A stretch of DNA of 22,674 nucleotides from Deltaproteobacteria bacterium (GTDB lineage: Bacteria; Desulfobacterota; GWC2-55-46; S146-70): positions 1 through 22,674 of the forward strand of contig WGFD01000178.1 in the NCBI GenBank assembly GCA_015492395.1, given 5' to 3'. The position numbers and the translations under genes are program-made. Under the pieces are notes generated by a model, which saw only the letters and a list, made by a program, of their open reading frames with translations, had not been told where the DNA came from and did not search any database. How positions within the stretch are numbered: position 1 is the stretch's first letter; every line of letters starts with the position of its first letter. This document shows, in pieces, positions 1 through 7,255 of this stretch.

Positions 1-719
1 TCCAATAACAGACCCATAGCATCGTCCAAGATAGCCCTCAGACTTTCCAGTTCGCCATTTACCGCAATTCTCAGGGCCTGAAAGACCTTTGTCGCAGGAT
101 GGACCCCCCTTTTGTGAAATCTCCGGGGGATCGCAGATGAGACCACCTCCGCAAGCTCGCTTGTGCGTTCGATGGGCGCAACCCTTCTCTTATCGACGAT
201 TGCCCTGGAGATCCTCGCAGCCCACCTCTCCTCTCCGTACCTTCTGAATATATCTCTCAACGCACTCTCCGAAAGACCATTGACAAAATCGCAGGACATT
301 TCGTTTCTTTCCTGCTCCATTCTCATATCGAGAGGTCCGTCGTGGTAGATACTAAACCCCCTTTCAGGTGTATCCAAGTGGTGTGATGACACCCCGAGGT
401 CCAGAAGAATGCCGTCTACACAGGTGACACCAAGACTTCTTAATACACCCTTCGCATTAGAGAAGTTCTCCTTTACTATTGTCACGCGGTCCTTATAAGA
501 GGTCAGCCGCCTTATCGAGTAGTCTACGGCATCTCTGTCACAGTCCAAGCCTATCACCCTTCCATCCGGGGCGCTTGCATCCAATATCTCCAATGCATGG
601 CCGCCGCCGCCGAGGGTTCCGTCTAAGTACACGCCACCGGGCCGGCACCCGAGGTATCTAACAACCTCACGGCGCATGACTGGAAGATGATAGAAGGCCT
701 CATAGTCCCATTCGTTCAA
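1..719 (-). CDS. rsmH: RsmH (MraW), 16S rRNA m4C1402 methyltransferase, N-terminal part
   Basis: SAM-dependent methyltransferase that N4-methylates C1402 in the 16S rRNA decoding centre. The gene runs off the left edge, so about 239 codons are present of a family usually near 310. Visible motifs: HLPVM near the N terminus, the SAM loop YLDGTLGGGGHA, the acidic strand GLDCDRDA, DLGVSS, the RGFS...GPLDMRM block, and ATKVFQALRIAVNGEL close to the edge. I placed the start at a TTG at 719, because the conserved HLPV motif lies upstream of the first in-frame ATG and a GGGAG sits five bases before the TTG. It overlaps the 3' end of mraZ by 20 bases, so translation is probably coupled. mraZ-rsmH is the normal head of the division and cell-wall (dcw) cluster. 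The identity is very secure; the exact start is less so. Confidence 0.95.
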   Translation of the reverse strand, partial: MNEWDYEAFYHLPVMRREVVRYLGCRPGGVYLDGTLGGGGHALEILDASAPDGRVIGLDCDRDAVDYSIRRLTSYKDRVTIVKENFSNAKGVLRSLGVTCVDGILLDLGVSSHHLDTPERGFSIYHDGPLDMRMEQERNEMSCDFVNGLSESALRDIFRRYGEERWAARISRAIVDKRRVAPIERTSELAEVVSSAIPRRFHKRGVHPATKVFQALRIAVNGELESLRAILDDAMGLLL

Positions 720-1134
720 GCATGCTCCCGATCTCCTCAGGCGACGACTCCTTCTCTGCGACCTCCCATCTGGGCTTTGCCCATATTTCAAGTTGCTTAT
801 ACGCACCTATCAGGACTACCTCCTTGGAAAGCTCGGCATAATCTCTGAGGATCTGTGGAATAATTACCCTTCCCAGCCTATCTATGGCACAATCGTTGGC
901 ACTGGAGTAGAAGAATCTCAAAAAGCTACGCGTATCCTTATGGAACTCGGGAAGCTGAGCCACCTTCTCCTCGAGCTTCCTCCATTCCGCATATGGGTAG
1001 GCTATGAGACATCCATCGTAGGTAGTAACTACGAGCCGGTCATCGTAGTGTTCCCTCAGAACATCCCTGAACCTCGATGGTATACTTAACCTCCCCTTCC
1101 CATCTATGGTATGCTCGTATCTGCCTCTGAACAA
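700..1134 (-). CDS. mraZ: MraZ transcriptional regulator of the division/cell-wall operon
   Basis: MraZ is a small DNA-binding protein of the SpoVT-AbrB type with two tandem swapped-hairpin domains. It forms a ring and represses its own dcw operon. The 144-residue length is typical. The N terminus (MFRGRYEHTIDGKGRLSIPS) is the family signature, and the second repeat is visible around residues 76-95 (SSANDCAIDRLGRVIIPQ). The start is a TTG, ten bases after GGAGGG; no better start lies near. The gene is followed directly by overlapping rsmH. It is preceded by a near-consensus promoter and four decamer-spaced boxes that match the way MraZ binds DNA, so autoregulation is likely. Nothing is odd apart from the TTG start, which rsmH probably shares. 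Confidence 0.96.
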   Translation of the reverse strand: MFRGRYEHTIDGKGRLSIPSRFRDVLREHYDDRLVVTTYDGCLIAYPYAEWRKLEEKVAQLPEFHKDTRSFLRFFYSSANDCAIDRLGRVIIPQILRDYAELSKEVVLIGAYKQLEIWAKPRWEVAEKESSPEEIGSMLERMGL

Positions 1135-1172
1135 CTTGTCTGCACCCTCCGAGGCTTATATCGGCAACCTCA

Positions 1173-1208
1173 TACCATTCTTTACCACTATTTACAACTT
1201 TATACCAC
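1173..1208 (-). promoter_or_regulatory. Predicted MraZ operator: four direct repeats at 10-base spacing
   Basis: Reading the minus strand, four hexamers GTGGTA, GTTGTA, GTGGTA and ATGGTA start exactly ten bases apart. On the plus strand they occupy 1203-1208, 1193-1198, 1183-1188 and 1173-1178. MraZ in other bacteria binds short G-rich direct repeats spaced by one helical turn upstream of its own gene. The boxes begin a few bases after the inferred transcription start, so bound MraZ would block initiation or promoter escape. The repeats are seen directly; the protein contact is inferred. Confidence 0.85.
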
Positions 1209-1217
1209 CACACGCTA

Positions 1218-1246
1218 ACTATATTGAGAGACAGGGGCTTTGTCAA
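1218..1246 (-). promoter_or_regulatory. Sigma-70-type promoter of mraZ-rsmH
   Basis: On the minus strand a perfect -35 box TTGACA (1246-1241) is followed by 17 bases and a -10 box TATAGT (1223-1218), one mismatch from consensus. The expected start of transcription is near 1211, just before the MraZ boxes. This leaves a leader of about 75 bases before the mraZ TTG. Confidence 0.88.
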
Positions 1247-1303
1247 GATAAATATAAAAGAAATGAACAACAAGCCGGCATTATGGACATAATCCCACAT
1301 TGC

Positions 1304-1723
1304 CTATGTTGAAGCCTTCTGCGAAACGCACAGGATGGTAGCCGAATATGACGAACTCATATCCGTATCGAAAGGGGCGTTGTATAAGACAGGCCAAGTA
1401 TGTCCGTAGATGTACTCCCTCATGGAGCCGTCAAACGCAAAGGACCTCAGACCATACGCACTTGCCTTTCTGTGATGTTACCCGGTTGAACATGCCCAGC
1501 GGGTGTATTCCACACGGATTGCTGTTGGGGTTAGCAAACAAATACAGGAAAAAACCGTCATTATGTGAGGTCCCTGCAGCTACTGCAGTGGCCCCGATGG
1601 AGCAGTCATGGCAGGCAAAGGGAGGGGAGGTGGATTATGCGGACTATCATACCTGAAATCATACACAGCGTCACAACTGTGCATACCTGCGTTGCCCCTC
1701 GGTTCGTAGCGCCTTGGCCTGCT
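1304..1723 (-). pseudogene. Possible frameshifted remnant of an unknown protein gene
   Basis: This is the spacer between rnpB and the mraZ promoter, and it has no intact gene I can support. On the minus strand three short open stretches in different frames follow one another with overlaps: 1723-1583, 1634-1434 and 1477-1304. Read in turn they give protein-like text, for example MHSCDAVYDFRYDSPHNPPP, then HNDGFFLYLFANPNSNPC, then YGLRSFAFDGSMREYIYGH, ending at a TAG. They are rich in aromatic residues, Gly, Asn and Ser, unlike random out-of-frame translation. Two frameshifts would join them. I recognise no family. It may instead be non-coding DNA that happens to be open. The plus-strand frame at 1348-1656 has no ribosome-binding site and an unlikely composition. 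Confidence 0.3.
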
Positions 1724-1778
1724 TTATTCCGGCACTTCAGTATGCGCATATATTCGCGACATAGTGTATAGCACAAGG

Positions 1779-2190
1779 CTCGCCAAGGGTGCATAAGCCG
1801 GATCCTGTGAGTCGGCCTTCCACTGTGCGGCAAGCCCGACCGACGGCCATTCATCTGGCTCCAATGTTGCCATTGGAGTCTAGCGGCCTACCCGTTCCGC
1901 TTTCCGGAGGAACCGGAAAAAGGGCGGGCCACCCTAAAACGGAACCTATTTGGCCTTGCTCCGGAAGGGGGTTGTCTAGCTTCTCCGGTCACCCGGAGAA
2001 CCGGTGGGCTCTTACCCCGCCTTTTCACCCTTACCTTGCCGAGTCCGGCAAGGCGGTCTCTTTTCTGTGACCCTGTCCCTATCCCGGCTTAAGACCGGGA
2101 CGGTCGCCGTTAGCGACCTTCCTGCCCTATGGAGTCCGGACTTTCCTCCCCCGCCATGAGCGGGAGCGGCCGTCTACAGCCCTTGGCGAG
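1779..2190 (-). ncRNA. rnpB: RNase P RNA, bacterial type A
   Basis: Catalytic RNA of RNase P, which removes the 5' leader of pre-tRNAs. On the minus strand the 5' conserved core GAGGAAAGTCCGGACTCC and the adjoining ATAGGGCAGG are present near 2145-2115. GGTAAGGGTGAAA is in the middle (about 2040-2025), and the 3' core CCGGCTTATG is near 1801-1792. The ends are set by an 11-base-pair P1 helix: CTCGCCAAGGG at 2190-2180 pairs with CCCTTGGCGAG at 1789-1779. The length of 412 nt is usual for type A. It lies between the RNase H gene and mraZ on the same strand. I see no clear promoter or T-run terminator of its own, so it may be cut from a longer transcript. Confidence 0.95.
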
Positions 2191-2256
2191 ATCATAAACG
2201 GCACTCGAGCTTCCTATACCAAAGAAAGCTCCAAAAGTAAGGAGTGTATAGTCATA

Positions 2257-2280
2257 CATACATTCGCCATGCGTCTTGAA
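2257..2280 (+). repeat. Short interspersed repeat, copy a
   Basis: Starts CATACATTCGCCATGC and ends CTTGAA. It matches the copy at 4048-4069 at about 19 of 22 positions, with a two-base insertion. It lies just beside a CTGCAG palindrome. The other copies are also in gene spacers of this window. Confidence 0.5.
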
Positions 2281-2284
2281 GACC

Positions 2285-2328
2285 CCTGCAGCAAGCTGCA
2301 GGCCTGCCTGTCAATCTTGGCAGGCAGG
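2285..2328. repeat. Two abutting intergenic hairpins downstream of the RNase H gene
   Basis: The first is CCTGCAGC-AA-GCTGCAGG (2285-2302). The second is CCTGCCTG (2303-2310) pairing with CAGGCAGG (2321-2328) around a ten-base loop. Both are perfect 8-bp stems. Neither strand has a T-run after them, so a simple intrinsic terminator is not supported. They occupy the 2191-2369 spacer between rnpB and the RNase H gene, where I see no gene. Confidence 0.7.
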
Positions 2329-2354
2329 TCAATTTGGCGGACAGGTTACCTTTT

Positions 2355-2373
2355 GCTCGCGATGCATGTTCAA
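2355..2373 (+). repeat. Short interspersed repeat, copy b
   Basis: Contains CTCGCGATGCATGTTCAA, which matches 16 of 18 positions of the corresponding part of the copy at 4048-4069. It overlaps the stop codon of the RNase H gene by a few bases, so the end of that protein may be shaped by the repeat. Confidence 0.45.
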
Positions 2374-2927
2374 GATCTTTCATCTATAGCCATATTGGCG
2401 AGCTTATCCGCTTCCTTGTTATATTTTCTTTCTACATGTATAATATCATGGCTGCTGAAGTCATTCAACAGTCCGACGGCTTCGGCAAATAATGGCCTCA
2501 ATCCTTCGTTTCTTACGGCGTACTCCCCGTTTATCTGACGCACCACCAACTCGGAGTCGGAGAAGACCCTAACCTTGCCGCACCTCATACCCTTTGCCGC
2601 CTTCAAGGCAATGATGAGGGCCCTGTATTCGGCCATATTGTTGGTGGTAATACCGAGGTACTTTTTAAGCCTTTTTAAAACCCTTCCATCTTCGTCCTTG
2701 ATTATTACGCCTGCGCCCGCTTCACCCGGGTTACCTCTGGAAGCACCGTCTATATTGATGATCAAGGAGCCGCCACCAGGTTCGGCCAGGCCGTCAAAGT
2801 AGATCTTCGCCTCCATCAATATCTCTTTAGCATCATCTATCGAGATGCCCGAAGACTCCACGGCTTCATTTAAGTCAAGTGTCCTGGAAAGAACCTCCAG
2901 GAACCTGCCTTTAAGCTTATATTCCAC
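2370..2927 (-). CDS. Ribonuclease HI family protein
   Basis: Cleaves the RNA strand of RNA-DNA hybrids, in replication primer and R-loop removal. The RNase H fold spans about residues 54-182, with the expected acidic catalytic residues: D60 in IDGASRGNPG, E100 in NNMAEYRALIIALK, D124 in FSDSELVVRQI and D174 in YNKEADKLANMAID. The domain is of the compact bacterial/archaeal RNase HI-like type rather than E. coli RnhA. Residues 1-45 form an extra, probably helical N-terminal extension of unknown role. The start is a GTG at 2927 with only a weak ribosome-binding site; an internal ATG at residue 38 is an alternative that would still keep the whole nuclease domain. The gene follows the zinc-ribbon gene by 18 bases, suggesting one transcript. 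Confidence 0.9.
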   Translation of the reverse strand: MEYKLKGRFLEVLSRTLDLNEAVESSGISIDDAKEILMEAKIYFDGLAEPGGGSLIINIDGASRGNPGEAGAGVIIKDEDGRVLKRLKKYLGITTNNMAEYRALIIALKAAKGMRCGKVRVFSDSELVVRQINGEYAVRNEGLRPLFAEAVGLLNDFSSHDIIHVERKYNKEADKLANMAIDERS

Positions 2928-2945
2928 TAATTCTGTTTTACCCGT

Positions 2946-3668
2946 CTAGATATTTTGTGGTTTGCTCTTGAAATAGAGGATGCGATGGCAATGGGGGCAC
3001 GATATGACTTCATCAGGATTGCATTGTATCTGGATATAGAGTTGTGGTCTTATATTCATATGGCAGCCCTGACATATACCATCTTTGACCGCCACAATGC
3101 CCAAACCCTGTCTCTTAGACCTTATCAATTCATATTGTCTTAACAAGCCAGGAGACAGGTCAGTCGCCGCTTTGCTCCTCCGCAGCTTATGTTCCTCAAG
3201 GAGCCTATCCAGTTCATCAAATCTGACTTCCATCTCGGCATCCAAGGATTCAATCTCTTCCCTCTTTTCACTGGACTTTTGCGTTATGATCTCCAAGAGT
3301 TCATCCTTGGCGTTAATTATGTCCGTCACCCTTGCTATCTCTTTATTTATCTCCACCTTCTTCTTCTTGGCGGTGTTTGTCTCCTTCTCGGCAGCCTTAT
3401 ACTGCTTTTCGTTCTTTATCACCCTCAGACGCTCTTCGTTCTTACTGATCTTTTCATCGCACCTCAACGCATCATCTTCCAAGGCCGCTTTTTTCTTCTC
3501 GAATTCACCTCTCTCAAGGAGCAGCGATTCCATCTCCGCTTCCAGCTTCTTGGCTTCCTCGATTAACTTCTCCTTTCTTGCCGGAAATTCCGTCCTCTCT
3601 TTATTTATCCTCCCGATAGCAATATCAATCTCTTGTATCTCTTCCAAAAGGCAAAGCTGTGTTTGCAA
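2946..3668 (-). CDS. Coiled-coil protein with C4 zinc ribbon (COG1579 family)
   Basis: Widespread bacterial protein of uncertain function, predicted to bind nucleic acid. Most of the chain is a long charged coiled coil with many Lys/Glu heptads. It is followed by a C-terminal zinc ribbon with two Cys pairs, CQGC and CPHC, about 23 residues apart. I moved the start to a TTG at 3668 (QTQLCLLEEIQEIDIAIGRI), which follows AAGGAG. The longest frame would begin at 3722, inside the tRNA gene, and that is unlikely. This gives 240 residues, usual for the family. It lies 42 bases after the tRNA and 18 before the RNase H gene. This gene is often seen near rnpB and RNase H-like or Nif3-like genes in related bacteria (from memory). 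Confidence 0.88.
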   Translation of the reverse strand: MQTQLCLLEEIQEIDIAIGRINKERTEFPARKEKLIEEAKKLEAEMESLLLERGEFEKKKAALEDDALRCDEKISKNEERLRVIKNEKQYKAAEKETNTAKKKKVEINKEIARVTDIINAKDELLEIITQKSSEKREEIESLDAEMEVRFDELDRLLEEHKLRRSKAATDLSPGLLRQYELIRSKRQGLGIVAVKDGICQGCHMNIRPQLYIQIQCNPDEVISCPHCHRILYFKSKPQNI

Positions 3669-3710
3669 AGATCCGTCCACTCCTTTTTCAAGATAGTTGG
3701 ATTGCACATA

Positions 3711-3786
3711 TGGTGGGCCCACCTGGACTCGAACCAGGGACCGACCGGTTATGAGCCGGTGGCTCTTCCAACTGAGCTATGGGCCC
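3711..3786 (-). tRNA. tRNA with anticodon CAT (elongator Met or Ile2)
   Basis: Full cloverleaf of 76 nt with the 3' CCA encoded. The acceptor GGGCCCA pairs with TGGGCCC over 7 bp. The D arm is GCTC...GAGC. The anticodon stem ACCGG/CCGGT holds loop CTCATAA with anticodon CAT. The T arm is CCTGG-TTCGAGT-CCAGG. The first acceptor pair is a normal G-C, so it is not the initiator tRNA. CAT can be elongator Met, or Ile2 once TilS changes the anticodon C to lysidine; I cannot decide between them by eye. A promoter lies just upstream. Confidence 0.95.
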
Positions 3787-3802
3787 AACCCGTAATTTAA
3801 GA

Positions 3803-3830
3803 TTCTTACACAACGTGGTGCCTATGTCAA
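3803..3830 (-). promoter_or_regulatory. Promoter of the tRNA, perhaps also of the genes after it
   Basis: On the minus strand TTGACA (3830-3825) is followed by 16 bases and TAAGAA (3808-3803). The -10 ends 16 bases before the tRNA 5' end. No terminator is visible between the tRNA and the zinc-ribbon gene, so this promoter could also drive that gene and the RNase H gene. Confidence 0.72.
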
Positions 3831-3848
3831 GGACAAACAGTTGGTTCT

Positions 3849-3890
3849 CTGCAGCAGGCTTCGGGAGACATACTCGCAACGCATCTCCAA
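3849..3890 (+). repeat. Short interspersed repeat, copy c
   Basis: A unit of about 42 bases: TGCAGCAGGCT, eight bases, then CATACTCGCAACGCAT and CCAA. The second half matches the copy at 4048-4069 at 18 of 22 positions, and both copies have the TGCAGCA(A/G)GCT half before it, in direct orientation about 180 bases apart. The right end forms the 5' arm of the 3876-3903 hairpin. Confidence 0.5.
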
Positions 3891-4029
3891 GCTTTTGCGT
3901 TGCAATGCCACTAAAATACTGCTATAAGTTAAGAATAGTGTGGCATTGCTTGACGGCACCGGATTATTCCATGGCAGTTGCTCATTACAATATCAGTCCC
4001 GCGGATGCTAATGTATCTCGCAGATCCCT

Positions 4030-4069
4030 TGCAGCAAGCTACTGCAGCATACTCGCCATGCATTTTCAA
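4030..4069 (+). repeat. Short interspersed repeat, copy d
   Basis: TGCAGCAAGCT, seven bases including a second TGCAG, then CATACTCGCCATGCAT and TTCAA. This is the reference copy for the family. The TGCAG...CTGCA part (4030-4046) can fold on itself. A similar CTGCAG-CTA-CTGCAG palindrome is at 1574-1588. Confidence 0.5.
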
Positions 4070-4137
4070 TGTCTGCCGGTAAAGTGGCGGGTGGCTGCTT
4101 CACTCGCTTTTAACTTAACAAAGAGGAGGTATATAAC

Positions 4138-4926
4138 ATGTTTTTCGGAATAGGTGCAGGAACTATACTCCTTGTCGTCATAGGAATAATGATACTAATA
4201 TCGGCCATAAAGATCCTGCCGGAATACGAACGGGGTGTGGTGTTCTTTCTTGGAAAGTACCAGAGCGTCAAGGGGCCGGGGCTATTCCTCATCATACCGG
4301 GTATACAAAAGATGGTTAAGGTAAGCCTCCGTACGGTCACCCTGGATGTGCCTCCACAGGAACTGATTACCAGGGACAATGTCTCGGTAAGCCTGAATGC
4401 GGTGGTCTACTTCAGGGTAATGTCTCCGGACAAGGCCGTAATAGCCGTAGAAAACTACATGTACGCGACAAGCCAGTTGGCGCAGACAACGTTAAGGAGT
4501 GTATGCGGGCAGGCGGAACTGGATGACCTCCTCTCAGAGAGGGAAAAACTCAACAAGAAGGTTCAAGAAATACTGGATAGACAAACCGACCCGTGGGGGG
4601 TAAAGGTCGTCCTCGTCGAAATAAAGGCCATCGACCTCCCCGAAGAGATGAAGAGAGCCATGGCCAAGCAGGCGGAAGCGGAAAGGGAGAAGAGGGCTAA
4701 GATCATTCACGCAGAGGGTGAGTACGGCGCCGCCCAGAAGGTCTACGAGGCCGCGGAACTACTGAGCCGGAACCCGACATCCCTTCAACTTCGCTACTTG
4801 CAGACACTAACGGAGATAGCCGCAGAAAAAAACTCAACCATTATGTTTCCACTCCCCATCGACTTAATAGAGATGTTCATGAAGCCAAAAAACGCTTCAC
4901 GGCCGGATACCGATAAGCAAGATTAG
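4138..4926 (+). CDS. Slipin: stomatin/prohibitin-like (SPFH/band 7) membrane protein
   Basis: Membrane-anchored SPFH protein, thought to organise lipid microdomains and to work with NfeD in membrane protein quality control. Residues 5-27 are a hydrophobic hairpin or anchor ([20 protein letters not shown]). The band-7 domain follows, with the family-typical stretches [30 protein letters not shown] and [10 protein letters not shown]. Next comes a Glu/Ala-rich coiled coil ([21 protein letters not shown]) and a C-terminal assembly segment. The 262 residues are typical for the family. The start ATG has a strong AGAGGAGG eight bases upstream. The nfeD gene begins 33 bases after its stop; this slipin-NfeD pairing is the classic arrangement. 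Confidence 0.95.
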   Translation: MFFGIGAGTILLVVIGIMILISAIKILPEYERGVVFFLGKYQSVKGPGLFLIIPGIQKMVKVSLRTVTLDVPPQELITRDNVSVSLNAVVYFRVMSPDKAVIAVENYMYATSQLAQTTLRSVCGQAELDDLLSEREKLNKKVQEILDRQTDPWGVKVVLVEIKAIDLPEEMKRAMAKQAEAEREKRAKIIHAEGEYGAAQKVYEAAELLSRNPTSLQLRYLQTLTEIAAEKNSTIMFPLPIDLIEMFMKPKNASRPDTDKQD

Positions 4927-4959
4927 GTTCTATCCATCATAAGTGGGTCATTCGCTGAA

Positions 4960-6243
4960 ATGAAAAGGTTTTTATTGTTTGCCGCTCTTATCCTTTCCTT
5001 CCCTCTTGCCTCGACTCTGGATGCGTCTACGATACACTATCTCACTGTTGAGGGGATCATCAATCCCGTTACAGCCGAATTCATCACGAATGCAATAGAA
5101 GACTCGCAAAGCGGCGGAAGTGAGCTGGTGGTCATCCAGCTCGACACTCCGGGGGGGCTTGATCTTTCCATGAGGGATATAGTGAAGTCCATATTAAACT
5201 CGAACGTGCCCGTAGTAGTTTACGTCGCACCCTCCGGTTCCAGGGCGGCCTCAGCAGGGGTCTTTATTGCATACGCAGCACATATAGCCGCCATGGCACC
5301 GGGCACCAATATAGGGTCGGCCCACCCGGTCGCCATTGGTGGTAAAAAGATGGACGAAACGATGGCGAAAAAGGTTGAAAATGACGCCGTGGCTTATCTG
5401 CAGAGTATCGCTAAACAGCGCAACAGGAACGAAGCCTGGGCGGAAGAGGCCGTAAGGGAGAGTGTCAATATAACCGCAGAGGAGGCGCTTAAAATCAACG
5501 TGGTAGATCTTGTGGCCGCAACCCGGGAAGAGCTTTTAAACGCCCTCAACGGCAGAGCTGTAGAGCTTTCAACCGGAAGGAAGCAGATCAAGACGAGCGG
5601 GGCTGTGATAAAAGATGTCAAGATGGGTGTAAGGCTTCTCATACTGAACGCCATCACAAATCCGAATATCGCTTATATATTGATGATGATAGGCCTGCTA
5701 GGGCTCTATTTCGAGCTGTCAAACCCGGGAACGATACTCCCAGGTGTGGTAGGGGCCATATCACTCGTACTGGCCTTTTATGCATTTCAGACACTAACCA
5801 TAAATTATGCCGGACTCGCACTAATAGGGCTGGCCATTATATTTTTCATAGCAGAGATAAATGTATTCAGTTACGGCCTTCTCACCCTGGGTGGAGTCAT
5901 CGCCCTGCTGCTTGGCTCACTTATGCTCTTCGAATCACCCCTTCCTTTCATGAAGCTGTCGCTTTGGGTCATTATGCCAACAATCCTTTTTTTCACAGCA
6001 ATAGTAGTGGGAGTGATGTACCTTGCCCTCAGGATACACCGGAGACCATCCACAGCCGGAATAGGCAGTGAAGGTCTTATCGGCAAGAAAGGCCGGGCTG
6101 AGACTGACATATCACGGGAAGGAAAGGTCTACATCGAAGGGGAGTACTGGGATGCATGGAGCGACGAAGAGATCGATGCCGGCGAGCGCATAGAGATACT
6201 GGCTGTGGAAGGGCTGAAGATCAAGGTCAAGAAGACTGACTGA
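4960..6243 (+). CDS. NfeD-family membrane-bound serine protease (ClpP-like), full length
   Basis: Long-form NfeD, a membrane protease that cleaves hydrophobic segments of its slipin partner. An N-terminal signal segment (residues 1-20) leads into a ClpP/crotonase-like protease domain (about 27-215). The nucleophile is S98 in SGSRAASAGVF, and the likely general base is K138 in MAKKVENDAV, the Ser-Lys dyad of the family. Five or six membrane segments follow (about 225-355), and then a C-terminal OB-fold NfeD domain (about 365-427). At 427 residues it is a normal long NfeD. The ribosome-binding site is weak, so translation may depend on the slipin gene 33 bases before. Its last 17 bases overlap the end of the oppositely oriented response-regulator gene. 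Confidence 0.95.
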   Translation: MKRFLLFAALILSFPLASTLDASTIHYLTVEGIINPVTAEFITNAIEDSQSGGSELVVIQLDTPGGLDLSMRDIVKSILNSNVPVVVYVAPSGSRAASAGVFIAYAAHIAAMAPGTNIGSAHPVAIGGKKMDETMAKKVENDAVAYLQSIAKQRNRNEAWAEEAVRESVNITAEEALKINVVDLVAATREELLNALNGRAVELSTGRKQIKTSGAVIKDVKMGVRLLILNAITNPNIAYILMMIGLLGLYFELSNPGTILPGVVGAISLVLAFYAFQTLTINYAGLALIGLAIIFFIAEINVFSYGLLTLGGVIALLLGSLMLFESPLPFMKLSLWVIMPTILFFTAIVVGVMYLALRIHRRPSTAGIGSEGLIGKKGRAETDISREGKVYIEGEYWDAWSDEEIDAGERIEILAVEGLKIKVKKTD

Positions 6244-7222
6244 CGTAATCCTGCTCGTATACGGTATTTCCTTCTCTCATCATCCTGTAAAAGGCATCGA
6301 ATATCTCAGGGTCCCAACATCCCCTCTTAACCTCGTTGTTCATCACTTCCAGGGCGACCTGCCTAGGCATGCCACGCCTGTATGGGCGCATCGTTGTAAG
6401 GGCATCATAGACATCGACAATGGATATCACCTTGGCCCCCATGCATATCTCATCGCCCCTCAATCCATCCGGATAACCGCTGCCGTCGTACCGTTCATGG
6501 TGATTACGGATAATAGGCAGGAGAGGCTTGGCAAAGCGGAGTGGGGCGCATATGCTTTCGCCGACAACTGGATGCTCCTTTATATGTTCGTACTCCCTTC
6601 CATCAAGGATACCTGGTTTGTGTAATATGCCTTTATCCGTGGCTATCTTGCCGATATCATGCAGTATCCCGGCATCCCTTATCTGCTTTTCCTCTTCATA
6701 TGGAAGCTTAAGGAAGGCTGCCAGCCTTCCGGAAAGATCGGAAACCCTCTGTGAATGACCGTGTGTGTAGGGGTCGTTGAAGTCCAGTGCTATGGCCAAG
6801 CTGAAGAGGACGTTCTGAGCGCTCTCCAGGTCCTTCATTAGTCCCCTTATCCTTATAAGAGACTTGACCCTGGCAAGGAGTTCAGGCTTATGAAATGGTT
6901 TGGTGATGAAGTCATCTGCCCCAGATTCTATGCCCTTCACCCTGTCTTCAAGGCTGTTCAAGGCCGTAAGCATTATAACCGGAATAAGCCTCGTCGACTC
7001 TTCGCCCTTTATCCTCCTGCAAACCTCATAGCCATCCATGCCCGGCATCATCACATCGAGCAGGATGACATGAGGGTCTATACGATCTATAAGCGCTAAA
7101 GCGTCTTCGCCACTATATGCCTTGCATATCACATATCCGCCGGCGCTTAGAACAGCTTCAAGCAGTTCCACGTTCTGGGGATTGTCATCAACAACCAGTA
7201 TTTTAGAGGCTCCATTGTCCAT
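6227..7222 (-). CDS. Response regulator with HD-GYP cyclic-dinucleotide phosphodiesterase output
   Basis: RpfG-type protein: an N-terminal receiver domain (about 1-125) controlling an HD-GYP hydrolase (about 135-320). The receiver has the acidic pair D12/D13, phosphoacceptor D56 in LLDVMMPGMDG, and K108. The HD-GYP domain has HDIGK (H188, D189), HHERYDGSGYPDG (241-253, the HHE and GYP signatures intact) and a conserved VDVYDALT. The signature residues are all present, so it should be active on c-di-GMP or on cAMP-GMP (3',3'-cGAMP). No histidine kinase is in the window. It is the last minus-strand gene of the cytochrome block, 33 bases after the gene before it, and overlaps nfeD tail to tail by 17 bases. 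The ribosome-binding site is weak. Control of the electron-transfer genes is an inference from position. Confidence 0.93.
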   Translation of the reverse strand: MDNGASKILVVDDNPQNVELLEAVLSAGGYVICKAYSGEDALALIDRIDPHVILLDVMMPGMDGYEVCRRIKGEESTRLIPVIMLTALNSLEDRVKGIESGADDFITKPFHKPELLARVKSLIRIRGLMKDLESAQNVLFSLAIALDFNDPYTHGHSQRVSDLSGRLAAFLKLPYEEEKQIRDAGILHDIGKIATDKGILHKPGILDGREYEHIKEHPVVGESICAPLRFAKPLLPIIRNHHERYDGSGYPDGLRGDEICMGAKVISIVDVYDALTTMRPYRRGMPRQVALEVMNNEVKRGCWDPEIFDAFYRMMREGNTVYEQDYVSQSS

Positions 7223-7255
7223 AGTCTTGTCGTCGATGCATGTATTTCCTAGATG

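Larger units (their letters stand above)
3831..4137. other. Spacer between the tRNA promoter and the slipin gene
   Basis: No gene is supported in these bases; the open frame across them has no coding character. It contains two copies of the interspersed repeat and an 8-bp hairpin GCAACGCA (3876-3883) with TGCGTTGC (3896-3903). Just before 4138 is a strong ribosome-binding site, AGAGGAGG. I could not find a convincing sigma-70 promoter for the slipin gene. Confidence 0.6.

Noticed and set aside
2285..2328. A CRISPR-like or intrinsic terminator reading of the GC-rich palindromes
   Set aside because: There are only two unlike hairpins, no spacers and no T-run on either strand.
3085..3696. A 203-residue plus-strand frame rich in Ser, Phe and Leu
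   Set aside because: It is the antisense of the Lys/Glu-rich coiled coil of the zinc-ribbon gene, which always yields a long Phe/Ser/Leu shadow.
3669..3722. The longer N terminus of the zinc-ribbon gene, starting at 3722
   Set aside because: This start lies inside the mature tRNA. A TTG after AAGGAG at 3668 gives the usual family length.
3779..4153. A 124-residue plus-strand frame before the slipin gene
   Set aside because: It begins in the tRNA, has no ribosome-binding site and runs over the strong start of slipin.
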